From NCBI GenBank assembly GCA_021805725.1, contig JAJZEH010000058.1, positions 1 to 30,176 of the forward strand: a DNA stretch of 30,176 bases. Reading direction: 5' to 3'. The translations under genes and the position numbers were made by a program. Each line of letters begins with the position of its first letter. Position 1 is the stretch's first letter. Shown here piece after piece: positions 14,762-21,167 of the stretch. The stretch is from Pseudomonadota bacterium. Its GTDB lineage: Bacteria; Pseudomonadota; Gammaproteobacteria; Burkholderiales; Ferrovaceae. Below the pieces are notes generated by a model that saw nothing but the letters and a program-made list of their open reading frames with translations, did no database searches and was not told where the DNA came from.

Positions 14762-15247
14762 TTGAACATCCTGTTTCTTTGCACCGGCAATTCCTGCCGA
14801 TCCATTCTTGCTGAAGCCACCTTCAACCATCTGGCACGCTCGGGATGGCGGGCCATGAGCGCGGGCAGCCATCCAACCGGCCAGGTACATCCGCGGTCGC
14901 TGGCGCTACTGGCCCGTGAAGGGATTCCCACGGAAGGCACCCACAGCAAGTCCTGGGACCATTTACCGCAGATCCCCGACATCGTCATCACGGTGTGCGC
15001 CAGTGCTGCGGGCGAGGCTTGCCCCGCCTACCTGGGACCCGCAATACGCGCCCATTGGGGCGTGGAAGACCCGGCGCACGCCAGCGGCACGGAAGAGGCA
15101 ATCGACGCGGCCTTCATGACAGCCTATCGCATCCTGCGCGGGCGCATCGAGGCGTTGCTGGCGTTGCCGCTCCAAACGCTGGCGCGCGATCCCAAGCGCT
15201 TGCAGGCGGAGCTGGTCAGGATTGGAAATTCTGTAAACGAGCAATAG
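14762..15247 (+). CDS. arsC: Arsenate reductase, LMW-phosphatase type (first)
   Basis: This 161-residue protein begins directly with the phosphatase P-loop: CTGNSCRS, nucleophile Cys7 and Arg13. It also has Cys79 and Cys87 (TVCASAAGEACP) in the redox-loop region and the catalytic Asp103-Pro in VEDPAH. It would reduce arsenate to arsenite for export by ACR3, using thiol relay. The start must be near 14762 because the P-loop follows at once; the codon is TTG. The only GAGG nearby is in the palindrome arm (14747-14750), so the repeat may supply the ribosome site. It lies in frame with arsR, separated by one stop and two codons. Confidence 0.88.
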   Translation: MNILFLCTGNSCRSILAEATFNHLARSGWRAMSAGSHPTGQVHPRSLALLAREGIPTEGTHSKSWDHLPQIPDIVITVCASAAGEACPAYLGPAIRAHWGVEDPAHASGTEEAIDAAFMTAYRILRGRIEALLALPLQTLARDPKRLQAELVRIGNSVNEQ

Positions 15248-15259
15248 CGATTTCGCATC

Positions 15260-15781
15260 ATGGACAATAAAATCTACAACGTACTGTTTATCTGCACCGG
15301 CAATTCCGCGCGGAGCCTCATGGCGGAAGCCATCATGAACGACCTGGGAAGAGGCCATTTCAGAGCATATAGCGCCGGAAGCCATCCGCTTGGCGTGGTA
15401 CACCCGATGACAATGGAGGTGCTCAGCCATCAGGGTTACGACGTGGGGGGGTTACGCAGCAAGAGCTGGGCAGAGTTTGCATCGCCCGATGCGTTGGCCA
15501 TGGACTTCATCTTTACGGTCTGCGATCAGGCGGCTGGTGAGGTTTGCCCGGCGTGGCCCGGGCAGCCGGTGACGGCGCACTGGAACTTTGCCGATCCCGC
15601 GGCTGCGACCGGAGACCAGGAACAGCGGTTGAGGGCCTTTACCCTGGCGGAGTTCCAGATTGCCAATCGCATCCGGTTGTTCCTGAATCTGCCGTTCAAC
15701 AAACTTGACCGCCTGTCGCTCCAGACCCGGCTTCATGCGCTAAACGATGGGCCAGAATCTAGTCAGGGAGAACGGCAATGA
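15260..15781 (+). CDS. arsC: Arsenate reductase, LMW-phosphatase type (second)
   Basis: This 173-residue paralogue of the preceding gene has P-loop CTGNSARS (Cys12, Arg18), redox-loop cysteines Cys88 and Cys96 (TVCDQAAGEVCP) and catalytic Asp112-Pro in FADPAA. Unlike the first copy it lacks the extra Cys inside the P-loop (Ala instead). Two tandem ArsC enzymes may differ in electron donor or efficiency. No strong Shine-Dalgarno is seen before ATG 15260. Its stop overlaps the acr3 start as ATGA, suggesting coupling. Confidence 0.9.
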   Translation: MDNKIYNVLFICTGNSARSLMAEAIMNDLGRGHFRAYSAGSHPLGVVHPMTMEVLSHQGYDVGGLRSKSWAEFASPDALAMDFIFTVCDQAAGEVCPAWPGQPVTAHWNFADPAAATGDQEQRLRAFTLAEFQIANRIRLFLNLPFNKLDRLSLQTRLHALNDGPESSQGERQ

Positions 15782-16812
15782 GCGTCTTCGAGCGATACCT
15801 GTCGCTCTGGGTATTTCTTTGCATCGTCGCGGGGATCGCCCTGGGCCAGTTTTTTCCGGAACTCTTCCAGATCGTCGGCAGGATGGAGATTGCCCAGGTC
15901 AACCTGCCCGTGGGTCTGCTGATCTGGGTGATGATCATCCCGATGCTGGTGAAGGTGGACTTTTCGGCCCTGCATGAAGTGCGCCAGCATGTGCGCGGCA
16001 TTGGCGTGACCCTGTTCGTCAACTGGCTGGTCAAGCCGTTTTCCATGGCGTTCCTGGGATGGCTGTTCATCAGGCACTGGTTTGCGCCGTTGCTGCCGGC
16101 GGGCGAGATCGACAGTTACATCGCGGGGCTGATTCTGCTGGCGGCAGCACCGTGCACGGCCATGGTGTTCGTATGGAGCCGCCTGTCCCATGGAGATCCG
16201 CTCTTCACGCTGTCGCAGGTGGCGCTCAACGACACCATCATGGTGTTTGCCTTCGCACCCCTGGTGGCCTTCCTGTTGGGGATCTCGGCCATCACGGTAC
16301 CCTGGGCGACGTTGCTGACCTCCGTCGTGCTGTACATCGTGATTCCCGTCATCTTGGCACAGCTGTGGCGCGGCGCGCTGCTGGCTCGTGGTCTTGCGGC
16401 ATTCAATGCCGCCATGGCGAGGATGGGCCCCTGGTCCATAGCCGCACTGCTGGCAACCCTGGTGCTGCTGTTTGCATTTCAGGGTGAAGCCATTCTGCGC
16501 CAGCCCCTGGTGATTGCATTGTTGGCGGTGCCCATCCTGATTCAGGTATTCTTCAATTCAGCGCTCGCCTATGGGTTGAATCGCCTGCTGGGGGAAAAGC
16601 ACAACATTGCCTGCCCCTCGGCGCTGATTGGCGCTTCCAATTTTTTTGAACTGGCCGTGGCGGCCGCCATCAGCCTGTTTGGCTTCCACTCCGGCGCTGC
16701 GCTGGCCACCGTGGTAGGCGTGTTGATCGAAGTGCCGGTCATGCTGCTGGTGGTGCGCGTGGTGAATACAAGCAAGGGCTGGTATGAATGCAAAATCGGG
16801 GACAGACCCTAA
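15778..16812 (+). CDS. acr3: ACR3-family arsenite efflux permease
   Basis: This 344-residue membrane protein has about ten hydrophobic segments and conserved ACR3 features: the invariant Cys in LAAAPCTAMVFVWS, GDPLFTLSQVALND after it, and SNFFELAVAAAI near the C terminus. It exports arsenite produced by the two ArsC enzymes. GGGAGAA precedes the start, which overlaps the arsC2 stop. The C-terminal residues KIGDRP and the stop are encoded by the first unit of a tandem palindromic repeat array; the native end was probably close to SKGWYE. It overlaps the start of the next gene by 29 bp. Confidence 0.94.
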   Translation: MSVFERYLSLWVFLCIVAGIALGQFFPELFQIVGRMEIAQVNLPVGLLIWVMIIPMLVKVDFSALHEVRQHVRGIGVTLFVNWLVKPFSMAFLGWLFIRHWFAPLLPAGEIDSYIAGLILLAAAPCTAMVFVWSRLSHGDPLFTLSQVALNDTIMVFAFAPLVAFLLGISAITVPWATLLTSVVLYIVIPVILAQLWRGALLARGLAAFNAAMARMGPWSIAALLATLVLLFAFQGEAILRQPLVIALLAVPILIQVFFNSALAYGLNRLLGEKHNIACPSALIGASNFFELAVAAAISLFGFHSGAALATVVGVLIEVPVMLLVVRVVNTSKGWYECKIGDRP

Positions 16813-18262
16813 ATCGGGGACAGACCCTAAATCGGGGACAGACCTCAATGAAGCAAAACGCGGAGACCCATTGAGGTCTGTCCCCGATTTAGGGTCTGTC
16901 CCCGATTTCAACCGCCGCAGCTGTCCCGGCTACCAGGATCTCAACAGCCACTGTTTCTGCGTCAGCCTGGATGAGGAGGCCCTGCGCCGGGCGCTGGAGT
17001 CCGAGCTTGGCCAACCCGGCCTGTTCGAACTGGTCCAGCAGCATTGTCCCCATCTGTTCGCCCCGCGCGCGGTGTTTGTGTCAGCCGGGCGCCTGGCCAG
17101 GATGGCGCAAGTCGTGCGGGCGGTGAGCGCGGTGGCGGCCCTGCCCGCTTACCAGGACGCGGCCCTGATGCGGGCCCCCCTCCTTGCGCGTCAGGGAGAA
17201 TCCCGTGCCCATGGGGTATTTCTCGGCTACGATTTTCATGTAACCGAAGCCGAGGTGGGACTCATCGAGATCAATACCAATGCGGGAGGAGCCCTGCTCA
17301 ATGCGGCGCTTGCGAGGGCGCAGCGCGCCTGCTGCCCCGAGATGGCACCGCTGGTTTCGCCAGCCACGCAAGCAGATGCGTTCGAGGCGCAGATCTTTGC
17401 CATGTTCCAGGAAGAGTGGCGCCTTGCAGGGGCGACTCGCCCGCTACAAAGTATCGCAATCGTGGATGATGCGCCCACGCAGCAGTACCTTTATCCCGAA
17501 TTCCTTCTGTTCCAGCGGTATTTTCAGCGCCATGGGCTGCAGGCCGTGATCGTCGACCCTGCAGAACTTCAATTGCAGGAAGGCCGGCTATGGCATGGCA
17601 AGTTGGCCATCGACCTTGTGTACAACCGCCTCACCGACTTTGCCTTCGAGGAGCCGGCGCATGCAGTGTTGCGCGACACTTGGTTGAGCCACGCCGCCGT
17701 CCTGACACCTCATCCGCGTGCCCACGCCCTCTTTGCCGACAAGCGCAATCTGGCGTTGCTGACCGATCAGGCGCAGTTACGCGAATGGGGCGTGCCGCAG
17801 GCCACGCGTGAAATTTTGCTGGGCAGCATTCCGCATACCGAGGTGGTTTGCCCGGCAGAGGCCGAGCGCCTGTGGCGTGAGCGGCGTCACCTGTTCTTCA
17901 AGCCGGTGGCTGGCTACGGTAGCCGGGCAGCCTATCGTGGCGACAAGCTCACGCAACGAGTATGGCGGGAGATTCTGTCGGGCGATTATGTCGCGCAGCG
18001 GATCGTCCTGCCGGGCGAGCGTGTCATCACGGACCCCCCGCCGGGCCAGACCCTCAAGTTCGATTTACGCAACTATGTGTATGACGGCGCCGTGCAATGG
18101 GTGGCCGCGCGTTTGTATCAGGGACAGACCACCAATTTCCGCACGCCGGGAGGTGGCTTTGCGCCGGTGTGGGAGTTTGGGGTTGGTTTTGGGGACAGAC
18201 CTCAATTTGAGGTCTGTCCCCAAAACCAAACTCCCCTCAAAGCGCATCCAGCGGAATCTTGA
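16784..18262 (+). CDS. ATP-grasp-like protein of unknown substrate, both ends repeat-encoded
   Basis: This 492-residue protein resembles circularly permuted ATP-grasp enzymes: VGLIEINTNAGGALLN, DLVYNRLTDFAFEE, FFKPVAGYGSRAAYRGDK (glycine-rich nucleotide loop with the Lys), and KFDLRNYVYDGAVQWVAARL, then TTNFRTPGGGF. Such enzymes ligate a carboxylate to an amine or thiol at the cost of ATP. ATG 16784 has AAGGG 5-7 nt upstream and overlaps acr3, so it looks native. After only four codons the frame runs through a tandem repeat array (three SGTD units, then RSVP, GSVP) before conserved sequence resumes near 16910. No usable start exists between the array and the domain. The C terminus is also repeat-derived (GDRPQFEVCP onward). 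Placement after acr3 suggests an arsenic-linked role, but this is inference. Confidence 0.75.
   Translation: MNAKSGTDPKSGTDPKSGTDLNEAKRGDPLRSVPDLGSVPDFNRRSCPGYQDLNSHCFCVSLDEEALRRALESELGQPGLFELVQQHCPHLFAPRAVFVSAGRLARMAQVVRAVSAVAALPAYQDAALMRAPLLARQGESRAHGVFLGYDFHVTEAEVGLIEINTNAGGALLNAALARAQRACCPEMAPLVSPATQADAFEAQIFAMFQEEWRLAGATRPLQSIAIVDDAPTQQYLYPEFLLFQRYFQRHGLQAVIVDPAELQLQEGRLWHGKLAIDLVYNRLTDFAFEEPAHAVLRDTWLSHAAVLTPHPRAHALFADKRNLALLTDQAQLREWGVPQATREILLGSIPHTEVVCPAEAERLWRERRHLFFKPVAGYGSRAAYRGDKLTQRVWREILSGDYVAQRIVLPGERVITDPPPGQTLKFDLRNYVYDGAVQWVAARLYQGQTTNFRTPGGGFAPVWEFGVGFGDRPQFEVCPQNQTPLKAHPAES
16793..16908. repeat. GACAGACC-family palindrome, copy 7 (tandem array, 40-bp arms)
   Basis: Arms 16811-16850 and 16869-16908 are perfect 40-bp inverted copies around an 18-nt loop. 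Each arm contains two repeat units. The 18-bp unit AAATCGGGGACAGACCCT occurs at 16793-16810 and 16811-16828 and begins a third time at 16829, so the left side has one more unit than the right. The array ends acr3 and encodes the N terminus of the ATP-grasp-like protein. Confidence 0.97.
18171..18235. repeat. GACAGACC-family palindrome, copy 8
   Basis: The perfect inner arms are 23 bp (18183-18205 and 18207-18229). A further GGGAGTTTGG (18171-18180) pairs with CCAAACTCCC (18226-18235) if two bases bulge. It lies between the convergent ATP-grasp-like and MBL genes, encodes the end of the former and stops 1 nt short of the stop codon of the latter. Confidence 0.95.
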
Positions 18263-19175
18263 GATAGCTGATTCCGTTTTTCTCCGGCGGTGGCCGGTGT
18301 CCTGCGCGCATGTTGATCTGTACCGAAGGCAGGATGAGCACGGGCATGGCAAGCGTGGCATCGCGTGCCGTGCGCATCGCTACAAACGCGGCCTCATCAA
18401 TGCCATCATGAACATGTATGTTGTGAGCACGCTGTTCGGCTACCGTGCTGTGCGTCAGGAGCGCGCGCTCACCCGGCCGATAGTCGTGACACAGAAAGAG
18501 TTGAGTGTGGGCGGGTAGCGCAAGAATGCGACGGATCGAGCGATAGAGTGTGGCCGCATCGCCCCCCGGAAAATCGCAGCGCGCAGTGCCGTAATCCGGA
18601 GAAAACAGGGTATCCCCCACAAAAGCCGTTTCTCCCACCACATAGGTCATGCAGGCCGGTGTATGTCCGGGCGTGTGCCAGGCCTGAGCTTCGAGGCTGC
18701 CGATCATGAAGACTTCATCGTCGTCGAAAAGGTGGTCGAACTGGCTGCCATCCCTGCGAAACGCGACTTCGGCATTGAAGAGCGTGCCAAAAAACTGCTG
18801 CACCTGGGACACGCGGCGCCCGATGCCCAACTGCCCGCCGAGGTGCTGCGCCAAATAGGGTGCGGCGGAGATATGGTCGGCATGCACATGGGTTTCCAGA
18901 ATCCATTGCACCGTGGCACCGAGCTCTCGCACCCGCGCAATCAGCAGGTCCGCGCTGTCAGTGCGGGTACGACCTGAACTGGCATCGTAATCCAGCACGC
19001 TGTCGATCAATGCGCATTGGCGCGTGGCCGGGTCCAGAACGATATGGCTGAGGGTAAACGTGGCCGGGTCGAACAGCGACTCGATTTTGGGGTTTTTGGG
19101 GACAGACCTCACTTTGGGGTCTGTCCCCATAGATCCACCCATAGATCCATCCACAGATCCATTCGCCACCGTCAA
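18237..19175 (-). CDS. MBL-fold persulfide dioxygenase-like protein (ETHE1/Blh type)
   Basis: This protein of up to 312 residues has a metallo-beta-lactamase fold. HVHADH (His96, His98, Asp100, His101) and GHTPACMTYVV carry metal ligands, with a later Asp in FVGDTLFSPDYGTARCDFPG. The opening SLFDPATFTLSHIVLDP and the rhodanese immediately upstream fit the sulfur dioxygenase/Blh group, which oxidises persulfides. The start is uncertain: TTG 19175, ATG 19142 and ATG 19130 are in frame, all upstream of a palindromic repeat that encodes GTDPKVRSVPK. There is no ATG between the repeat and the conserved domain. Three 12-bp direct repeats (19125-19160) encode GSVD/GSMG/GSMG. The native N terminus appears to have been replaced. 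Confidence 0.82.
   Translation of the reverse strand: MTVANGSVDGSMGGSMGTDPKVRSVPKNPKIESLFDPATFTLSHIVLDPATRQCALIDSVLDYDASSGRTRTDSADLLIARVRELGATVQWILETHVHADHISAAPYLAQHLGGQLGIGRRVSQVQQFFGTLFNAEVAFRRDGSQFDHLFDDDEVFMIGSLEAQAWHTPGHTPACMTYVVGETAFVGDTLFSPDYGTARCDFPGGDAATLYRSIRRILALPAHTQLFLCHDYRPGERALLTHSTVAEQRAHNIHVHDGIDEAAFVAMRTARDATLAMPVLILPSVQINMRAGHRPPPEKNGISYLKIPLDAL
19097..19129. repeat. GACAGACC-family palindrome, copy 9 (12-bp arms)
   Basis: Arms TGGGGACAGACC (19097-19108) and its inverse (19118-19129) flank a 9-nt loop. The left arm continues as the CTCA subtype and the right as the CCC subtype, so the two arms are not matched beyond 12 bp. It lies in the 5' coding end of the MBL gene. Confidence 0.9.
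19125..19160 (-). repeat. Three tandem 12-bp repeats in the MBL gene 5' end
   Basis: Read on the minus strand the units are GGATCTGTGGAT, GGATCTATGGGT and GGATCTATGGGG. They abut the palindrome and supply two alternative in-frame ATG codons (19142 and 19130). Confidence 0.85.
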
Positions 19176-19178
19176 ACC

Positions 19179-19559
19179 CTATTCGAACTTGGTCACGGGC
19201 GGTTTGGCCACTGACTTGCCGGCGGCAACCCAGCCGTCATAGCCACCCGCTATGGAATGGACGTTGAGGTAGCCCATTTCCTGGAGGGCGACGCAGGCCA
19301 GCGCTGCACGGCCACTCGTCTTGCAATACACCACAAGGTTGAGATCGCGAGAGACCATGTCGGGATTGCTGCTCAGCTTGAACTCCAGCATCCCTCGCGA
19401 CATGTGCACCGCGCCAGGGATGTGGCCGGCGGCATACTCGTCGCTCTCGCGCACGTCAATCAGGATGTCGGCATTGCGGATGGCCTGCTCGGCCTGCTCT
19501 ACAGGGATTTCGCGAATGCGGCCTTTGGCGGCCACGACCAGGTCGTGTGCTGATTTCAT
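19179..19559 (-). CDS. Rhodanese-domain sulfurtransferase
   Basis: This single-domain rhodanese has 126 residues: ADILIDVRESDEYAAGHIPG is the CH2A-like segment, YCKTSGRA holds the catalytic Cys79 in its loop, and GGYDGWVAAGK ends the fold. It would transfer sulfane sulfur, probably making or consuming persulfides used by the MBL-type dioxygenase encoded 3 bp downstream. GGAG precedes ATG 19559. The operon lies directly downstream of the transposase gene on the same strand, with only a palindrome between, so its original promoter may have been displaced. Confidence 0.93.
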   Translation of the reverse strand: MKSAHDLVVAAKGRIREIPVEQAEQAIRNADILIDVRESDEYAAGHIPGAVHMSRGMLEFKLSSNPDMVSRDLNLVVYCKTSGRAALACVALQEMGYLNVHSIAGGYDGWVAAGKSVAKPPVTKFE

Positions 19560-19589
19560 CTAAAGGAACTCCAAATTAGAGGCAAAATT

Positions 19590-19630
19590 GGGGACAGACC
19601 TCATTTTACGGGAAAATGAGGTCTGTCCCC
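19590..19630. repeat. GACAGACC-family palindrome, copy 10 (at the 3' end of the RAYT)
   Basis: Perfect 18-bp arms (19590-19607 and 19613-19630) with loop ACGGG. The core GGGGACAGACCTCA is extended by TTTT. The transposase reading frame ends inside it (stop at 19606-19608). Confidence 0.96.
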
Positions 19631-20238
19631 CATTCGCCCGCTGCCGCATTACCCCGGGTGGCCTTCCTGATGTTTTCCACAAGACCGGCCTCCAGTTGCC
19701 GGCTGCACAGTTCGCGGTAGGCCTGGCAACGCTCGTCGTCGGTCTGGCCCATGCGGACGTAGTTGGCGTGTCCGGTCATCAGGGTATTGCGTACGCCGAT
19801 GGCGTTGGCGTGGTAACTGGACCAGCGGTATTGCTCCGGGAGCTTCACCATTCCAGCGCGTACCGGATTGAGTTCGATGTAGCGGTAGCAACACAGCACA
19901 TGGGCTTCATCCTTCATCATGCCCGACCGGTAACGCCCTTCCCAAAGGGTTCCCGTGCGCTCATAGGTGCGGTTGACGTACTGCGCATAGCGCTGCCCCA
20001 GCGCTTTCATGAGCCCACCGAGGCTGTCTCGCCGTTTTGGCGTCAACAGCAGATGGATGTGGTTTGTCATCAGACAATAGGCGTGGATGGCGCAGCCGTG
20101 CTGGCTGGCCTGTTTTTCCAGGTGCTTTAGAAAGTAGGCGTAGTCGGTATCCTGATAAAAGCATTGCGAGCGGTTGTTGCCCCGCTGGATGACGTGAGTG
20201 GCAACCCCGGGAATCAGGAAGCGGGCGTGACGAGGCAT
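19606..20238 (-). CDS. REP-associated tyrosine transposase (RAYT, Y1/HUH family)
   Basis: This 210-residue protein opens MPRHARFLIPGVATHVIQRG, the standard start of RAYT/TnpA_REP proteins. It has the HUH-type metal motif HIH at residues 60-62 (MTNHIHLLL), RYAQYVNRTYERTGTLWEGRY and the YRYIELNPVRAG block with the candidate nucleophilic tyrosine near 118-120. RAYTs nick and join single strands at REP hairpins and are thought to spread them. ATG 20238 has GAGGAA upstream; a longer frame to 20292 is unnecessary. The last residues (GTDLIFP) are encoded by the palindrome at its 3' end, and two half copies lie upstream. It has no inverted terminal repeats of the usual insertion-sequence kind. Confidence 0.93.
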   Translation of the reverse strand: MPRHARFLIPGVATHVIQRGNNRSQCFYQDTDYAYFLKHLEKQASQHGCAIHAYCLMTNHIHLLLTPKRRDSLGGLMKALGQRYAQYVNRTYERTGTLWEGRYRSGMMKDEAHVLCCYRYIELNPVRAGMVKLPEQYRWSSYHANAIGVRNTLMTGHANYVRMGQTDDERCQAYRELCSRQLEAGLVENIRKATRGNAAAGEWGTDLIFP

Positions 20239-20325
20239 GGCAATGGTTCCTCTGGTTGGAATTCCAGCCAATTTAAGGGGAGCCACTGCCATGAGGTCGC
20301 ATGAAAAACGGTATTAAATTGAAGA

Positions 20326-20360
20326 AATGAGGTCTGTCCCCTAGAATGAGGTCTGTCCCC
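20326..20360. repeat. Two direct half copies of the GACAGACC repeat upstream of the RAYT
   Basis: AATGAGGTCTGTCCCC occurs at 20326-20341 and again at 20345-20360, same orientation, separated by TAG. Unlike the other loci there is no opposite arm. They lie 88 bp upstream of the transposase start and end 10 bp before the Crp/Fnr start codon. Confidence 0.95.
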
Positions 20361-20370
20361 AGGTACTTTC

Positions 20371-21150
20371 ATGAAAAAAATCGTCGTCAACCACGCAGAA
20401 GCGATCCGGCAGCAAAAGCTGTTTCAGGGACTCGACCCTGCGCTGCTCAAGCAGCTGGAGGGAATCGTCAAGTTCCAGTATTTCCAGAATCGCCAGGTGG
20501 TGTTGCAGCAGGGTTCGGTGGGCGATGCCCTGCTCCTGGTGGTGCATGGACGACTGCAGGTGATCTCGTTTTCGGAAGACGGGCGTGAAGTGGGAATCCA
20601 TTTTCTGGAGGCGGGTGACTTCTACGGCGAGGTGGCCGTCATCGACGGGCAACCGCGCAGCTCTTCGCTGGTATCGCTGGCCGACACCGTGGTGGGATTT
20701 TTGCCCAGGGCTACCGCCAACGAACTGATGACCAAGCATCCCCTGGTGGCCGAGCGCGTCATGCGTCATCTGTGCAAAACCATCCGGGACGCTTCGAGAA
20801 TGCATTCGGCCCTGAGTGCGGCGCGCGCCCATGCCCGGATTTTTTCCGTGCTCAACAACACGGTCACCCTGCAGCCGGGCAACAAGACGGCGGTCATCGA
20901 GAACATGCCCACCCAGCAGGCCCTGGCGATGATGGCCAACGTCAGCCGCGAGAGCGTGTCGCGTGCGCTGCAACTGCTGATCAAGCAGGGAGTGGTGGAA
21001 AAGGATCATCGCCGCCTCATCGTGCTCCAGCCCAAGGTGCTGCAGACCATGGCAAGCGGGGTTGAAGAATCGCCACTGGCCAAGCCCAATGCCGGCACCG
21101 AAGCATTGGTGCCTGCCGCACATCCAGCGTCCGCAGCGCCTTCAGCCTGA
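20371..21150 (+). CDS. Crp/Fnr-family transcriptional regulator
   Basis: This 259-residue protein has an N-terminal cyclic-nucleotide-binding beta-barrel (GRLQVISFSEDGREVGIHFL, then GDFYGEVAVIDGQPRSSS) and a C-terminal winged helix-turn-helix with MPTQQALAMMANVSRESVSR as the recognition region. The conserved GEVAVIDGQPRSS phosphate-cassette-like segment suggests binding of cAMP or another nucleotide; there are no FNR-type clustered cysteines at the N terminus. A 30-residue Ala/Pro-rich tail extends beyond the usual end. The start is preceded by AGG that abuts a repeat half copy, so leader and perhaps promoter were changed by the repeat. It precedes the polysaccharide genes and may regulate them. 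Confidence 0.9.
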   Translation: MKKIVVNHAEAIRQQKLFQGLDPALLKQLEGIVKFQYFQNRQVVLQQGSVGDALLLVVHGRLQVISFSEDGREVGIHFLEAGDFYGEVAVIDGQPRSSSLVSLADTVVGFLPRATANELMTKHPLVAERVMRHLCKTIRDASRMHSALSAARAHARIFSVLNNTVTLQPGNKTAVIENMPTQQALAMMANVSRESVSRALQLLIKQGVVEKDHRRLIVLQPKVLQTMASGVEESPLAKPNAGTEALVPAAHPASAAPSA

Positions 21151-21167
21151 AGCAGGCCCTTTTCCAC

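Noticed and set aside
16793..16908. Possible CRISPR array from the regular 18-bp units
   Set aside because: There are no unique spacers between units, the array is palindromic, and no cas gene is present.
18120..18131. GGGACAGACC inside the ATP-grasp-like gene, a match to the repeat core
   Set aside because: It encodes LYQGQTTNF in a conserved part of the protein and has no partner arm or extended core, so it is probably a chance match.
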